A stretch of 38,986 nt of DNA, taken from NCBI RefSeq assembly GCF_004919045.1, contig NZ_SWDW01000022.1:1-38986 (forward strand). The letters run 5' to 3'. Source of the DNA: Sinomonas albida (lineage in GTDB: Bacteria; Actinomycetota; Actinomycetes; Actinomycetales; Micrococcaceae). The notes beneath the pieces were generated by a model that was not told where the DNA came from, made no database searches, and saw only the letters and a list, made by a program, of their open reading frames with translations. This document shows positions 1 through 10,953 of the stretch, piece by piece (position 1 is the first letter of the stretch; each line of letters opens with the position of its first letter). The translations under genes were made by a program, and so were the position numbers.

Positions 1-75
1 AACCCGGAAGCTAAGCCCCACAGCGCCGATGGTACTGCACCCGCCAGGGTGTGGGAGAGTAGGACACCGCCGGAC
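1..75 (+). rRNA. rrf: 5S ribosomal RNA, 3' part
   Basis: The first ~75 bases match the 3' two thirds of an actinobacterial 5S rRNA: the 'aacccggaagctaag' segment, the 'gatggtactgcac' segment, the 'gggtgtgggagagtagg' stem and the closing 'caccgccggac' strand. The 5' ~40 bases lie before the window. The exact 3' end is judged by similarity to known 5S genes and may be off by one or two bases. This is the end of an rRNA operon. Confidence 0.95.
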
Positions 76-88
76 AACACCCCAACCC

Positions 89-124
89 GAGGGCCCCACA
101 CCGACGTGGGGCCCTCAGGCATTT
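89..124 (+). terminator. rRNA operon terminator
   Basis: A perfect 11-bp GC-rich stem (89-99 with 106-116) closes a 6-base loop, followed by 'aggcattt'. It starts 13 bases after the 5S gene, the usual place for an intrinsic rrn terminator. Confidence 0.88.
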
Positions 125-154
125 AACGGGACAGCGCGCAGTACCAACTAGACT
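123..154 (+). promoter_or_regulatory. Possible promoter for the repeat protein gene
   Basis: TAGACT at 149-154 is a good actinobacterial -10 hexamer. No -35 has ideal spacing: TTAACG at 123-128 gives 20 bp and GGGACA at 128-133 gives 15 bp. It is the only promoter-like signal between the rRNA terminator and the next gene. Confidence 0.25.
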
Positions 155-265
155 GGATGTCAGCTTTTCGCCCTGAAAGGGTGCACGCACTGTCGAGACA
201 TGAGCGGTCCTCGGATCGCACCACTCGCTGCCAGAGAATCGCGGCGGCACAAGGAAAGGAACCAC

Positions 266-2566
266 ATGGCAGAGGACTTCGGACGCGGTCAGGGCGGACG
301 GGGGTTTGGTGGCCCACGTCGCGGCGCCGGGTCGGGTCGGGGCTCCGATCGCTCGGGTGGTGGCGGTTTCCGTGGTGCGAACAACTCGGGCGGTAAGCCG
401 CGCGGGTTCCGTGACCGCCGTTCTGAGTCGGGCGACGAGCGTCCGTACGGCGACCGCGGAGAGCGTGGCGACCGTCGGTTTGGCCCCTCGGAGCAGGGCG
501 AGCGCCGTCCCTTCGGCGACCGCAGTGATCGTGGCGACCGTCGGTCTGGCCCCTCGGGGCAGGGCGAGCGCCGTCCCTTCGGCGACCGTGAGGACCGTGG
601 CGAGCGCCGTTCGTACCGCCCGTCGGGTCAGGGCGAGCGCCGTCCGTTTGGCGACCGCAGTGATCGCCGCGAGCGTCGTCCCTTCGGCGATCGTCCGCGT
701 TTCGATCGCGAGGGCGGCGAGCGCCGTCCGTTTGGCGACCGCGGTGACCGTGGTGATCGTCCGCGCTTCGACCGTGAGGACCGCGGCGAGCGCCGCCCCT
801 TCGGCGATCGTGGGAACCGCCGACCGTTCGGTGACCGGGGCGAGCGCGGAGATCGTGGCGAGCGTCCCTCGTATGGAGACCGTGGCGAGCGCCGGCCCTT
901 CGGTGACCGCGGTGACCGCGGCGAGCGTCCCTCGTATGGTGATCGCGGCGACCGTGGCGAGCGTCGCCCGTACGGCGACCGTGGTGATCGTCCGCGCTTC
1001 GACCGCGGCGACCGCGGCGAGGGCCATCCGCAGGGTGACCGCGGGGATCGCGGCGAGGGCCGTCCGCAGGGTGACCGGGGGGATCGCGGCGAGCGTCGCC
1101 CGTATGGCGACCGCGGCGATCGTCCGCGTTTCGATCGTGAGGACCGCGGCGAGCGCCGCCCCTTCGGGGACCGCGGGGACCGCGGCGAGCGTCCCTCGTA
1201 TGGTGATCGCGGGGATCGTCCGCGCTTCGACCGCGACAATCGCGGCGAGCGTCGCCCGTACGGCGACCGCGGTGATCGTCCGCGTTTCGATCGTGAGGAT
1301 CGTGGCGAGCGTCGTCCCTACGGCGACCGCGGCGAGGGCCGCCCTTCCACCAGTCGTGAGGACCGCGGTGCGCGTCGGCCCGACGGTGTCCGTGGCGGCC
1401 GTCCTGGCTTCCAGCGTGGCGACCGCGGCGAGCGGGGCTCCCGCCCGCGCGTCGAACGTGGTGATCGTCCGCGCTTCGACCGCGATCGTGCGCGCCCGGC
1501 CCGCGACGGGCACGGCCCCGAGGCCGAGCAGCCCGAGTCGCCGCGCGATCACAACGCAGCGGATCTTCGCGTCTCGAACCGCCCCGATCGCGAGCGTTCG
1601 CCCGAGATCGATCCTGATGTGACCGGCAAGGAGCTCGACCGGGCTACCGTCGCCCAGCTCCGTACCCTCGAGAGCCGCAGCAGCGAGTGGGTCTCCAAGC
1701 ACCTCGTCATGGCCGGTCGCCTCATCGACCTGGACCCCGAGGCGGCCTTCCAGCATGCCCTGGCGGCGAGCCGTCGCGGCGGACGTATCGGCGCGGTGCG
1801 CGAGGCCGTGGGCATGACCGCCTACGCCGCGGGCCGGTACGACGACGCACTCCGTGAGTTCCGCACGTTCCGCCGCATCACGGGCTCGAGCATCCACCTC
1901 GCGCACATGGCCGACTGCGAGCGTGGCCTCGGCCGGCCTGAGAAGGCGCTCGAGCTCACGCGCTCGGACGAGCGGGACATGCTCGACACGGCCGGCAAGG
2001 TGGAGCTCGCCATCGTCGCGTCCGGTGCCCGCTCCGACATGGGCGATGTCGCGGGTGCGGTCGAGGAGCTCGAGGTGCCGCAGCTCGACATCAACCGGGC
2101 GTTCTCGTTCAGCCCGCGCCTCTTCGAGGCCTACGCCGACGCGTTGACGGCGGCGGGCCGTGCCGACGAGGCCGCGAAGTGGTACCGCCAGATCGGCGTC
2201 GCGGAGAGCGCGCTCGGTGTCGGCGAGTTCGAAGAGCCGGACATCTTGGACTTCGGCTCGGACGAAGAGGATGAGGAAGAGGCTGGGCGGCCGTCGCACG
2301 AGGAGGCAGCGTCCGCTAGTGCGGACGACGCCGATGACTCGGACGAGTACGTCGGCTCGGACGACGATGACGAGGACGGCGGCCCTGCGGCCGGCTCTGA
2401 GTCCGCCGAGTCCGGCGCGTCCTCCGAGGCGCATGGCCTCGCCGAGGACGAGATCGGCGTGACCGAGCACGACGCCGCGCCTGGCGAAGCCGCGGAGTCT
2501 GGCGAGGAGCCCGGGGAAGCCCCGGAGGGCGAGTCCGGGCCGGAGACGGACGCGGGGCGCGACTGA
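266..2566 (+). CDS. Repeat-rich disordered protein with TPR-like domain and acidic tail
   Basis: A 766-aa protein with three parts. Residues 1-50 are Gly/Arg-rich with RGG-like runs. Residues ~60-410 are dozens of imperfect copies of a unit close to D-R-G-E-R-R-P-F-G-D-R-G-D-R, alternating with P-R-F-D-R and P-S-Y-G-D. Residues ~450-660 look like a compact helical TPR-type domain (AAYAAGRYDDALREF and GLGRPEKALEL are TPR-like). Residues ~660-766 are strongly Asp/Glu-rich. ATG 266 is chosen because AAGGAAAGGA precedes it by 5 bases; an upstream in-frame start at 200 has no such site. Similar repeat proteins occur upstream of the HAD-tlyA block in Micrococcaceae. RNA binding or condensate formation is inferred from RGG/RDR composition only; no catalytic motif is visible. 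Confidence 0.85.
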   Translation: MAEDFGRGQGGRGFGGPRRGAGSGRGSDRSGGGGFRGANNSGGKPRGFRDRRSESGDERPYGDRGERGDRRFGPSEQGERRPFGDRSDRGDRRSGPSGQGERRPFGDREDRGERRSYRPSGQGERRPFGDRSDRRERRPFGDRPRFDREGGERRPFGDRGDRGDRPRFDREDRGERRPFGDRGNRRPFGDRGERGDRGERPSYGDRGERRPFGDRGDRGERPSYGDRGDRGERRPYGDRGDRPRFDRGDRGEGHPQGDRGDRGEGRPQGDRGDRGERRPYGDRGDRPRFDREDRGERRPFGDRGDRGERPSYGDRGDRPRFDRDNRGERRPYGDRGDRPRFDREDRGERRPYGDRGEGRPSTSREDRGARRPDGVRGGRPGFQRGDRGERGSRPRVERGDRPRFDRDRARPARDGHGPEAEQPESPRDHNAADLRVSNRPDRERSPEIDPDVTGKELDRATVAQLRTLESRSSEWVSKHLVMAGRLIDLDPEAAFQHALAASRRGGRIGAVREAVGMTAYAAGRYDDALREFRTFRRITGSSIHLAHMADCERGLGRPEKALELTRSDERDMLDTAGKVELAIVASGARSDMGDVAGAVEELEVPQLDINRAFSFSPRLFEAYADALTAAGRADEAAKWYRQIGVAESALGVGEFEEPDILDFGSDEEDEEEAGRPSHEEAASASADDADDSDEYVGSDDDDEDGGPAAGSESAESGASSEAHGLAEDEIGVTEHDAAPGEAAESGEEPGEAPEGESGPETDAGRD

Positions 2567-2567
2567 C

Positions 2568-3554
2568 GTGGCGGCCGAGGCGTTCATCGACGCGTTCGAC
2601 GCGGTCCTCTCTGACCTCGACGGCGTCGTGTATGCGGGTCCGCATGCGATCCCTGGCGCGCCCGAGGCCCTGCGGGGCCTCGCGGCGCGCGGCGTCCGCC
2701 TCGGCTACGTCACGAACAACGCGTCGCGCTCGCCCGCGGAGGTGGCCGCCCACCTCCGCGAGCTCGGCGCGCCCGCCGAGGACGACGACGTCGTGAGCTC
2801 GGCTCAGGCGGGCGCCGAGCTGCTCGCCCGGAAGGTGCCGAAGGGGTCCCCTGTCCTCGTGACGGGGAGCCGCGCGCTCGCGCACGAGGTCGAGCTGCGC
2901 GGTCTCGTCCCCGTGAGATCCGCGGAGGACGCCCCCGTCGCCGTGATCCAGGGGTTCAGTCCGGACCTCGGCTGGCGAGACCTCGCCGAGGCCTCGTACG
3001 CGGTCGCCGCAGGCGCCCTGTGGGTCGCGACCAACACGGATCTGACGATCCCGCAGGCTCGTGGGATCGCCCCCGGCAACGGCGCCCTCGTGAACGCCGT
3101 GCGCGGGGCCACGGGCCGCGAGCCCCTCGTGGCAGGCAAGCCGGAGGCGCCCCTGTTCGTTGCCGCGGCCGAGCGGCTGGGCGCCCATCGGCCCGTCGTC
3201 GTGGGCGACCGGCTCGACACGGACATCCTCGGCGGCAACCGCGCGGGCTTCGCCACGGCCGCCGTCCTGACGGGGGTCGACACGAAGGAAACCATCCTGG
3301 CGGCGCGCACCGCAGAGCGGCCGCGCTACATCCTCGGCACGCTCGCCGAGCTGTACGCTCCGTACCCCGAGCCCCACACGGACGACGGCGCGTGGCGGGC
3401 CGGGGACTCCGAGGCTCGCCTCCACGGGAACGTGCTCCGTGTGAGCGGCAGCCCCGACGATCTCGACGCCTGGCGCGCGGCCTGCGCCGCGTGGTGGGCC
3501 GCCCGCCCCGACACGGACGAGCCCACGTCGCCTGAGCTCGTCTGGGAGTCCTGA
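2568..3554 (+). CDS. HAD-IIA family phosphatase (NagD-like)
   Basis: A 328-aa haloacid dehalogenase-type phosphatase of the NagD/PGP subgroup. Motif I is DLDGVVY with the nucleophile at D16 and the acid/base at D18. Motif II is YVTNNASRS, motif III is the Lys in VAGKPEAPLF, and motif IV is GDRLDTDILGGNRAG. A C2 cap between motifs II and III fits class IIA. Residues after ~265 form an extra C-terminal segment rich in Trp/Ala. The GTG start is one base after the preceding stop, so the two genes are probably co-transcribed. The substrate is unknown; relatives act on small phosphate esters such as 4-nitrophenyl phosphate, glycerol phosphate or nucleotides. Confidence 0.92.
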   Translation: MAAEAFIDAFDAVLSDLDGVVYAGPHAIPGAPEALRGLAARGVRLGYVTNNASRSPAEVAAHLRELGAPAEDDDVVSSAQAGAELLARKVPKGSPVLVTGSRALAHEVELRGLVPVRSAEDAPVAVIQGFSPDLGWRDLAEASYAVAAGALWVATNTDLTIPQARGIAPGNGALVNAVRGATGREPLVAGKPEAPLFVAAAERLGAHRPVVVGDRLDTDILGGNRAGFATAAVLTGVDTKETILAARTAERPRYILGTLAELYAPYPEPHTDDGAWRAGDSEARLHGNVLRVSGSPDDLDAWRAACAAWWAARPDTDEPTSPELVWES

Positions 3555-3674
3555 CTCCGCACGGTCGATGGGTGCGTTCCTCGGGAGGAGATGCCCTCAA
3601 CCGCCCCGGCAGTGAGCCATGACTCCGACGGGTGGTTCCCAGCTGAGGTCCGTCTCCTCGATAAGCTGGAGGGC

Positions 3675-3824
3675 ATGAGCCAGGAACCTGTGTCCCCCGC
3701 AGTGGACCGCGCCCTGGGCGTCCTCGAGGAGGCCCAGTCGCTCGAGGGCCCCCAGCGCGCCGAGGCGTTCGAACGGTTCCACGACGCCCTCGCGGCCGCC
3801 CTCGACGAGGAGCCGGAGGGCTAG
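3675..3824 (+). CDS. Small conserved-context protein (49 aa)
   Basis: A 49-aa acidic, Ala/Glu-rich, probably helical protein (VDRALGVLEEAQSL, RFHDALAAALDEEPEG) with no family I recognise. ATG 3675 is chosen because GGAGG lies 2 bases upstream. An earlier in-frame ATG at 3591 would add 28 residues unlike the rest. The stop is followed by one base and then the tlyA GTG, so it is almost certainly translated with tlyA. Small proteins in this position between the HAD gene and tlyA are common in actinobacteria; the function is unknown. Confidence 0.75.
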   Translation: MSQEPVSPAVDRALGVLEEAQSLEGPQRAEAFERFHDALAAALDEEPEG

Positions 3825-3825
3825 C

Positions 3826-4650
3826 GTGCTGCGGCTCGATCTCGAACTCGTCCGCAGGGGCCTCGCCAGGTCCCGCACCCACGCCGCGAAGCTCGTCGCG
3901 GACGGCCACGTGACGGTCGGTGGCCGGATCGCCGGGAAGCCGTCCCAGGCGGTCGCCCCGAGCGACGCCATCGGCGTCGAATCCTCGGAGCACGACCGCT
4001 ACGCGAGCCGCGCGGGCCTCAAGCTCGCGGGCGCCCTCGAACGCTTTCCCGCGGTGGATCCGCGAGGCCTCCGCTGCCTCGACGCCGGGGCGTCGACCGG
4101 CGGCTTCACCGACGTGCTCCTCGAGCGCGGCGCGACCCACGTGGCGGCCGTCGACGTGGGCCACGGCCAGCTCGTCGAGCGCCTGCGCCTCGATCACCGC
4201 GTCGAGGTCTACGAGGGCCTCAACGTCCGCGATCTCGAGCCTGTGACGATCGGCGGCCCGGCACAGCTTACGGTGGCCGATCTCTCCTTCATCTCGCTCA
4301 CGCTCGTCGTGGCGCCCCTCGCCGCCTGCACGGTGCCCGGCGGGGACCTCCTGCTCATGGTCAAGCCGCAGTTCGAGGTGGGCCGGGAGCGGCTCGCAAG
4401 GACCGGCGTCGTGAGCTCGCCGACCGAACGGCGCCGCGCGGTGGCGAGCGTGGCCACCGCCGCGCTCGGCGCCGGACTGGGCCTGCGCGGCCTCGCGGAG
4501 AGCCCCCTGCCGGGGCAGGACGGCAACGTGGAATACTTCCTGTGGCTGACGAGGACCGGAACCGGGGAAGCCGCCTCGGGCGCGTCCGTCGACGAGCTGC
4601 TCGCGACGGTCTGGCCCGGGGCGACGGCACGAGGGGAGAGACCAGCATGA
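3826..4650 (+). CDS. tlyA: TlyA family rRNA 2'-O-methyltransferase / hemolysin-like
   Basis: A 274-aa protein with an N-terminal S4 RNA-binding domain (residues 1-60; LDLELVRRGLARSRTHAAKLV) and a C-terminal FtsJ/RrmJ Rossmann methyltransferase domain. The SAM-binding loop is LDAGASTGGFTDVLL at ~84-98, and the catalytic lysine region is MVKPQFEVG at ~176-184. In mycobacteria TlyA methylates 16S C1409 and 23S C1920 on the ribose and sets capreomycin sensitivity. Length and domain order fit the family. The GTG start follows the previous stop by one base, and the 3' end overlaps nadK by 4 bp (ATGA), which points to translational coupling. Confidence 0.95.
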   Translation: MLRLDLELVRRGLARSRTHAAKLVADGHVTVGGRIAGKPSQAVAPSDAIGVESSEHDRYASRAGLKLAGALERFPAVDPRGLRCLDAGASTGGFTDVLLERGATHVAAVDVGHGQLVERLRLDHRVEVYEGLNVRDLEPVTIGGPAQLTVADLSFISLTLVVAPLAACTVPGGDLLLMVKPQFEVGRERLARTGVVSSPTERRRAVASVATAALGAGLGLRGLAESPLPGQDGNVEYFLWLTRTGTGEAASGASVDELLATVWPGATARGERPA

Positions 4651-5720
4651 GCCGACGCGTGCTCGTCCTCGCGCACACTGGGCGCGAGGAATCCATGATC
4701 GCGGCCCGCGAGGCGTGCGCCCAGCTCCACGGGTCAGGGCTCGTGCCCGTCATGTCGCCGCAGCAGCAGCACGATCTCGACGTCCACTTCGGAGGCCTCG
4801 ACCACCCGACAGAGCTCCTCGGCACGGACGTGGAGCTCGCCGACGTGGAGCTCGTGATGGTGCTCGGCGGCGACGGCACGATCCTCCGCGCCGCGGAGCT
4901 GGTTCGCGAGGTCGACGTGCCGCTCCTCGGCGTCAACCTGGGGCACGTGGGCTTCCTCGCCGAGAGCGAGCGCGCTGACCTCGCCCAGACGGTGCAGTGG
5001 ATCGCGAGCCGGAGCTATTCCGTCGAGGTGCGCATGACCATCGACGTGACGGTCTGGGTCCAGGGGCACAAGGTCGCGCACAGCTGGGCCCTCAACGAGG
5101 CGGCGATCGAGAAGGCCAGCCGGGAACGCATGATCGAGGTCGTCACCGAGGTGGACGGCAAGCCGCTCACCTCCTTCGGCTGCGACGGCGTGGTCCTTGC
5201 GACGCCGACCGGAAGCACGGCCTATGCCTTCTCCGCGGGCGGTCCGGTCGTGTGGCCGGAGGTCGAGGCCCTGCTCATCGCGCCGATCAGCGCCCACGCG
5301 CTCTTCGCCCGCCCGCTCGTCGTCTCCCCGCACTCGCGGCTCGCCGTCGAGATCCTCAACCGGACCGACGCGCAGGGCGTGCTGTGGTGCGACGGTCGCC
5401 GCTGCGTGGACCTTCCGCCGGGTGCGCGCGTGGAGGTGACCCGCTCCGCCCGGCCGGTGCGGCTCGCGCGGATCAGCGCGACGCCGTTCTCGGCTCGCCT
5501 CGTGCGGAAGTTCGAGCTCCCCATCCACGGCTGGCGCGGCCCGGCTCCGGTCGGAACCAACGGGGCCATCCCGGTGCCGGAACTGCCCGCGCAGCCATGG
5601 ACGGGAAGGAGCCTCGGCCCCTTGGAGTCCTTCGAGGCGGGCACCGATGAGGCGGGAACGGACGAGGCGGGAACGCCCAAGGCGGGAGCCGACGAGGCGG
5701 AGAGGGGCACAGCCGAGTGA
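4647..5720 (+). CDS. nadK: NAD kinase
   Basis: ATP/polyphosphate NAD kinase (357 aa) making NADP+. The diagnostic GGDGT motif is at ~73-77 (VMVLGGDGTILRAAE). The NE motif follows (WALNEAAIEKAS), as does the glycine-rich FGCDGVVLATPTGSTAYAFS block at ~176-195. ATG 4647 overlaps the tlyA stop and has GGGGAGAG upstream. The protein is longer than a typical ~300-aa NadK. Its last ~40 residues are a low-complexity tail with near-tandem E-A-G-T-D units, probably disordered and dispensable. The stop overlaps the recN GTG by 4 bp. Confidence 0.95.
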   Translation: MSRRVLVLAHTGREESMIAAREACAQLHGSGLVPVMSPQQQHDLDVHFGGLDHPTELLGTDVELADVELVMVLGGDGTILRAAELVREVDVPLLGVNLGHVGFLAESERADLAQTVQWIASRSYSVEVRMTIDVTVWVQGHKVAHSWALNEAAIEKASRERMIEVVTEVDGKPLTSFGCDGVVLATPTGSTAYAFSAGGPVVWPEVEALLIAPISAHALFARPLVVSPHSRLAVEILNRTDAQGVLWCDGRRCVDLPPGARVEVTRSARPVRLARISATPFSARLVRKFELPIHGWRGPAPVGTNGAIPVPELPAQPWTGRSLGPLESFEAGTDEAGTDEAGTPKAGADEAERGTAE

Positions 5721-7503
5721 TCGAGGAACTGCGGATTCGCGACCTCGGAGTCATCGCCGACGCGACGCTCCCGCTCGGCCCCGGCCTCAGCGTCGTGACG
5801 GGCGAGACCGGCGCTGGGAAGACCATGGTCGTCACGGCCCTCGGCCTGCTCCTCGGCGGGCGCTCCGACGCGGGCGCCGTGCGGGTCGGCGCCAAGTCCG
5901 CGCTCGCTGAGGCGAGCGTGCGCCTCGAAGCGGGGCACACCGCCGTCGAACGCGCTATCGAGGCCGGCGCCGAGGTGGACGAGCACGACGGCGCCGCCGA
6001 CCTCCTGCTGGCACGCACGGTCGGTGCGGACGGCCGGAGCCGTGCGCACCTCGGCGGCCGCAGCGCGCCCGTCGGCGCGCTCGCCGAGGTGGGCGGCCAG
6101 CTCGTCGTCATCCATGGGCAGTCCGAGCAGCTGCGGCTCAAGAGCGCCGCGGCGCAGCGGGAGGCGCTCGATCGCTTCGCCGGCGAGGATTTCGGAAGCC
6201 GGCTCGGCGAGTACGCCGCGCTGTACAGGGGTTGGAACGCGGCGCAGAGGGAGCTGGACGAGCTGACCTCGGCGTCCCGTGAGCGCCTCCGCGAGGCGGA
6301 GTCGCTCGAGGCCGCGCTCAAGGAGATTTCCGCCGTCGATCCACAGCCGGGCGAGGACGAGCGGCTCAAGGCCGAGTCGGTGCGGCTGTCCAACCTCGAG
6401 GGCCTCCGGCTCGCGGCGCAGCAGGCGCACGAGGCGCTCGTCGCCGAGGACTTCGGGGAAGCCGGGGACGCGACGACGCTCGTCGACGCCGCCAAGCGCG
6501 CGCTCGAGCACGTTGCAGAGCACGACGCCGCCCTTGCCGCCTCGAGCGAACGGCTCGCCGAGGTGGGGTATGTCCTCGCCGATATCGCGCAGGAGCTCGC
6601 GAGCTACGGTGCGTCGCTCGACGCGGAGGGACCGCAGCGGCTCGCGGAGGTCGAGGAGCGCCGCGCGGCGCTCGGGAACCTCGTGCGGAAGTACGCGCCG
6701 ACCGTCGACGAGGTCATCGAGTGGGCCAAGACGGGCCAGAAGCGCCTCTACGAGCTCCAGGACGACGGCGGTCGCATCGAGGCGCTCACGGAGCAGGTCT
6801 CGCGCGACGAGGAACAGCTCCGCTCTCTGGCCGCCGAGCTCACGGCGCGCCGGCGCGACGCGGCGGCCCAGCTCGCCGAGCGCGTGAGCGCAGAGCTCAC
6901 GGCGCTCGCGATGCCCGACGCGACGCTCCAGGTCGGAGTGGAGGAGACCGCCGATCTCGGTCCCCTCGGTGCCGACGAGGTCTCGATCATGCTCCAGCCG
7001 CACGCCGGCGCACCTGCCCGGCCGCTCGGCAAGGGCGCGTCGGGCGGCGAGCTCTCGCGCGTCATGCTCGCGATCGAGGTGGTCCTCGCGGCCGTCGATC
7101 CGGTGCCGACGTTCGTCTTCGACGAGGTGGACGCCGGTGTGGGCGGGCGCGCTGCGGTTGAGATCGGCCGCCGCCTCGCGATGCTCGCCCGGCACGTGCA
7201 GGTCCTCGTCGTGACGCACCTGCCGCAGGTCGCGGCGTTCGCCGACCGTCACATCCGTGTGACGAAGAACTCGGTCGCATCGGGGGAGCGCGGCTCGGAA
7301 GGGGTTGCAGGCTTCACGTCCAGCGACGTGTCGCTCCTCGGACAGGACGAACGCGTGGTCGAACTGGCGCGGATGCTCGCGGGCCAAGAGGATTCGGCCT
7401 CGGCGCGGGCCCACGCCCAGGAACTCCTCGACGACGCGCGCGCGGACCGCGAGGGGCCGCCGCGCAAAACGGCGCGCGCAGGAACCCGGGCCCGGGCGGC
7501 GAA

Positions 7504-7507
<4 letters not shown>
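5717..7507 (+). CDS. recN: DNA repair protein RecN
   Basis: A 596-aa SMC-like ATPase of double-strand break repair. Walker A is GETGAGKTM at ~29-37. The central part is rich in heptad-like Glu/Leu/Ala (coiled coil ~160-350). The ABC signature is [16 protein letters not shown] at ~440-455, and Walker B is [12 protein letters not shown] at ~464-475, followed by a [13 protein letters not shown] switch. All ATPase motifs are intact and the length is normal for RecN. GTG 5717 overlaps the nadK stop by 4 bp, and the stop overlaps the first possible pyrG start. Confidence 0.96.
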
Positions 7508-9264
<1,757 letters not shown>

Positions 9265-9270
9265 GCGTCC

Positions 9271-9918
9271 GTGACGACGCACGCGCCGCGGCCGCACCTC
9301 GAGGATTCGCTCAGCCCGCGGCGCGTGCTCGCGTCGGAGCCCGTCTACGAGGGCAGGATCTGGGACGTCCGTTCCGACACGTTCGAGCTCGCGCCCGGCT
9401 CTGAGCCGCTGCGCCGGGACTTCATCGAGCACCCGGGGGCCGTCGCCATCCTGCCCATGGACGAGCAGGGGCGGGTCCTGATGCTCCGCCAGTACCGCCA
9501 CCCGGTCGGGATGGACCTGTGGGAGATCCCGGCCGGCCTGCTCGACGTCGACGGCGAGTCGAACCTCGACGCCGCGGCGCGCGAGCTCGCCGAGGAGGCC
9601 GACCTCACGGCGTCCGAGTGGCACGTCCTCGTCGACTTCTTCACCTCTCCCGGCTCCTCGAGCGAGGCCATCCGGATCTACCTCGCCCGCGGGCTCGCGG
9701 AGATTCCGCACCACGAGCGTCATGAGCGGACGGCGGAGGAATCGGAGATCGAGTTCGCGTGGGTCGAGCTCGACGAGGCGGTGGCCGCGGTGCTCGACGG
9801 GCGCCTGCACAACCCGAGCGCCGTCGTCGCCGTCCTCGCTGCCGCCGCCCGGCGGGATGCGTTCGAGCAGCTCCGCCCGGGGGACGCGCCCTGGCCCGCC
9901 CACCCGGCCCAGCGCTGA
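9271..9918 (+). CDS. NUDIX hydrolase, ADP-ribose pyrophosphatase type
   Basis: A 215-aa NUDIX protein. The box is degenerate but recognisable: [28 protein letters not shown], with the metal-binding E and R-E-x-x-E-E core present and the usual Gly after EE replaced by Ala. The lead-in [18 protein letters not shown] is typical of ADP-ribose and sugar-nucleotide pyrophosphatases, as is the later [15 protein letters not shown]. It lies between pyrG and xerD, as in Mycobacterium (Rv1700 position). The GTG start lies six bases after the pyrG stop, and the stop overlaps xerD by one base. Confidence 0.93.
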   Translation: MTTHAPRPHLEDSLSPRRVLASEPVYEGRIWDVRSDTFELAPGSEPLRRDFIEHPGAVAILPMDEQGRVLMLRQYRHPVGMDLWEIPAGLLDVDGESNLDAAARELAEEADLTASEWHVLVDFFTSPGSSSEAIRIYLARGLAEIPHHERHERTAEESEIEFAWVELDEAVAAVLDGRLHNPSAVVAVLAAAARRDAFEQLRPGDAPWPAHPAQR

Positions 9919-10889
9919 TGGCGGGGGAGGCACCCGAACCGTCCCGCCCGCCGTCGGCCGTTGACGCCGCGGTCGGCGACTATCTGAGGCATCTCGCCGT
10001 CGAGCGCGGCCTCGCGGCCAACACCCTCGCCGCCTATCGGCGCGACCTCCGCCGGTACACCGACTACCTGGCCGCCGCCGGGATCGGCGCCCCCGGAGAG
10101 GTGACCCTCCAGCTCGTGGCGCGCTTCGCCGAGGCGCTGCGGGACGGGGCCGACGGCGGCACGCCTCTCGGAGTGCGATCGGCGGCCCGCTCAGTGGTCG
10201 CCGTCCGCGGGCTGCACCGCTTCTGGGCTCTCGAGGGGACGACCGCGGGTGATCCCGCCGCGGACGTCCACCCGCCGCTGCCGGGCCAGCGGCTCCCCAA
10301 GGCGATCCCGGTGGACGACGTGGCACGCATCCTCGAAGCCGCGTCCGCAGACTCCCCGACAGGCCTGCGGGACCGCGCCCTGCTCGAGTTCCTCTACTCG
10401 ACCGGCGCGCGCATCAGCGAGGCCGTGGGGCTCGACGTCGACGACGTCCGGCTCAGCGGCGAGGACGACGGCGGACCCTCCGTGGTACGGCTCTTCGGCA
10501 AGGGATCGAAGGCCCGGCTCGTCCCACTCGGCTCGTACGGCGCGCGGGCCGTGGACGACTACCTCGTCCGCGCCCGGCCCCTCCTCTCGACGAAGGGGCC
10601 CGGAACGCCGGCGCTCTTCCTCAACGCCCGCGGCGGGCGCCTGAGCCGCCAGAGCGCGTGGACGATCCTCAAGGACGCCGCCGAACGCGCGCAGATCGGG
10701 CGCGACGTCTCGCCGCACACCCTGCGCCATTCGTTCGCGACGCATCTCCTCGAGGGCGGCGCCGACGTCCGCGTGGTCCAGGAGCTCCTCGGCCACGCGT
10801 CCGTCACGACGACGCAGGTCTACACGCTCGTCACGGCGGATACGCTCCGCGAGGTCTACGCCGCGGCGCACCCGAGGGCGCGGGGCTGA
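9918..10889 (+). CDS. xerD: Tyrosine recombinase XerD
   Basis: A 323-aa tyrosine recombinase. The N-terminal core-binding domain ([22 protein letters not shown]) is followed by a catalytic domain with all active residues: Arg in [13 protein letters not shown] (~164), Lys in [11 protein letters not shown] (~197), His-x-x-Arg in [10 protein letters not shown] (~269-272), His in [11 protein letters not shown] (~291) and nucleophile Tyr in TQVYTLV (~302). With XerC it resolves chromosome dimers at dif. ATG 9918 shares its A with the preceding stop. Synteny next to the NUDIX gene supports XerD and not a phage integrase. No dif or att site was recognised nearby. Confidence 0.94.
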   Translation: MAGEAPEPSRPPSAVDAAVGDYLRHLAVERGLAANTLAAYRRDLRRYTDYLAAAGIGAPGEVTLQLVARFAEALRDGADGGTPLGVRSAARSVVAVRGLHRFWALEGTTAGDPAADVHPPLPGQRLPKAIPVDDVARILEAASADSPTGLRDRALLEFLYSTGARISEAVGLDVDDVRLSGEDDGGPSVVRLFGKGSKARLVPLGSYGARAVDDYLVRARPLLSTKGPGTPALFLNARGGRLSRQSAWTILKDAAERAQIGRDVSPHTLRHSFATHLLEGGADVRVVQELLGHASVTTTQVYTLVTADTLREVYAAAHPRARG

Positions 10890-10953
10890 TGGGCGCTGGG
10901 TCCTCGAGGGCGGCGCTGATGCGCGCCCCGGGCTCTTCGGGAGCAGCGGCCTA

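Noticed and set aside
450-1450. Regularly repeated DNA that could be mistaken for a CRISPR array
   Set aside because: The repeats have no unique spacers, keep a continuous reading frame and encode the DRGER units.
11-2587. 858-codon open frame on the minus strand opposite the repeat protein, with many T-I-T-A-V-A-V-R-like repeats
   Set aside because: It mirrors the DRGER repeat codons and the GC-rich codon bias of the plus-strand gene, lacks a recognisable domain, and runs across the 5S gene and terminator region.
3591-3674. Longer start for the 49-aa gene before tlyA
   Set aside because: The ATG at 3591 has GGAGG only 2 bases away within GGGAGGAG and adds residues of different composition; ATG 3675 fits better, though its site is also close.
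9918-10889. xerD considered as an integrase of a mobile island covering the downstream 25 kb
   Set aside because: Conserved position beside pyrG and the NUDIX gene, and overlap with the latter, mark it as chromosomal XerD; no att repeats or tRNA gene were found at the borders.
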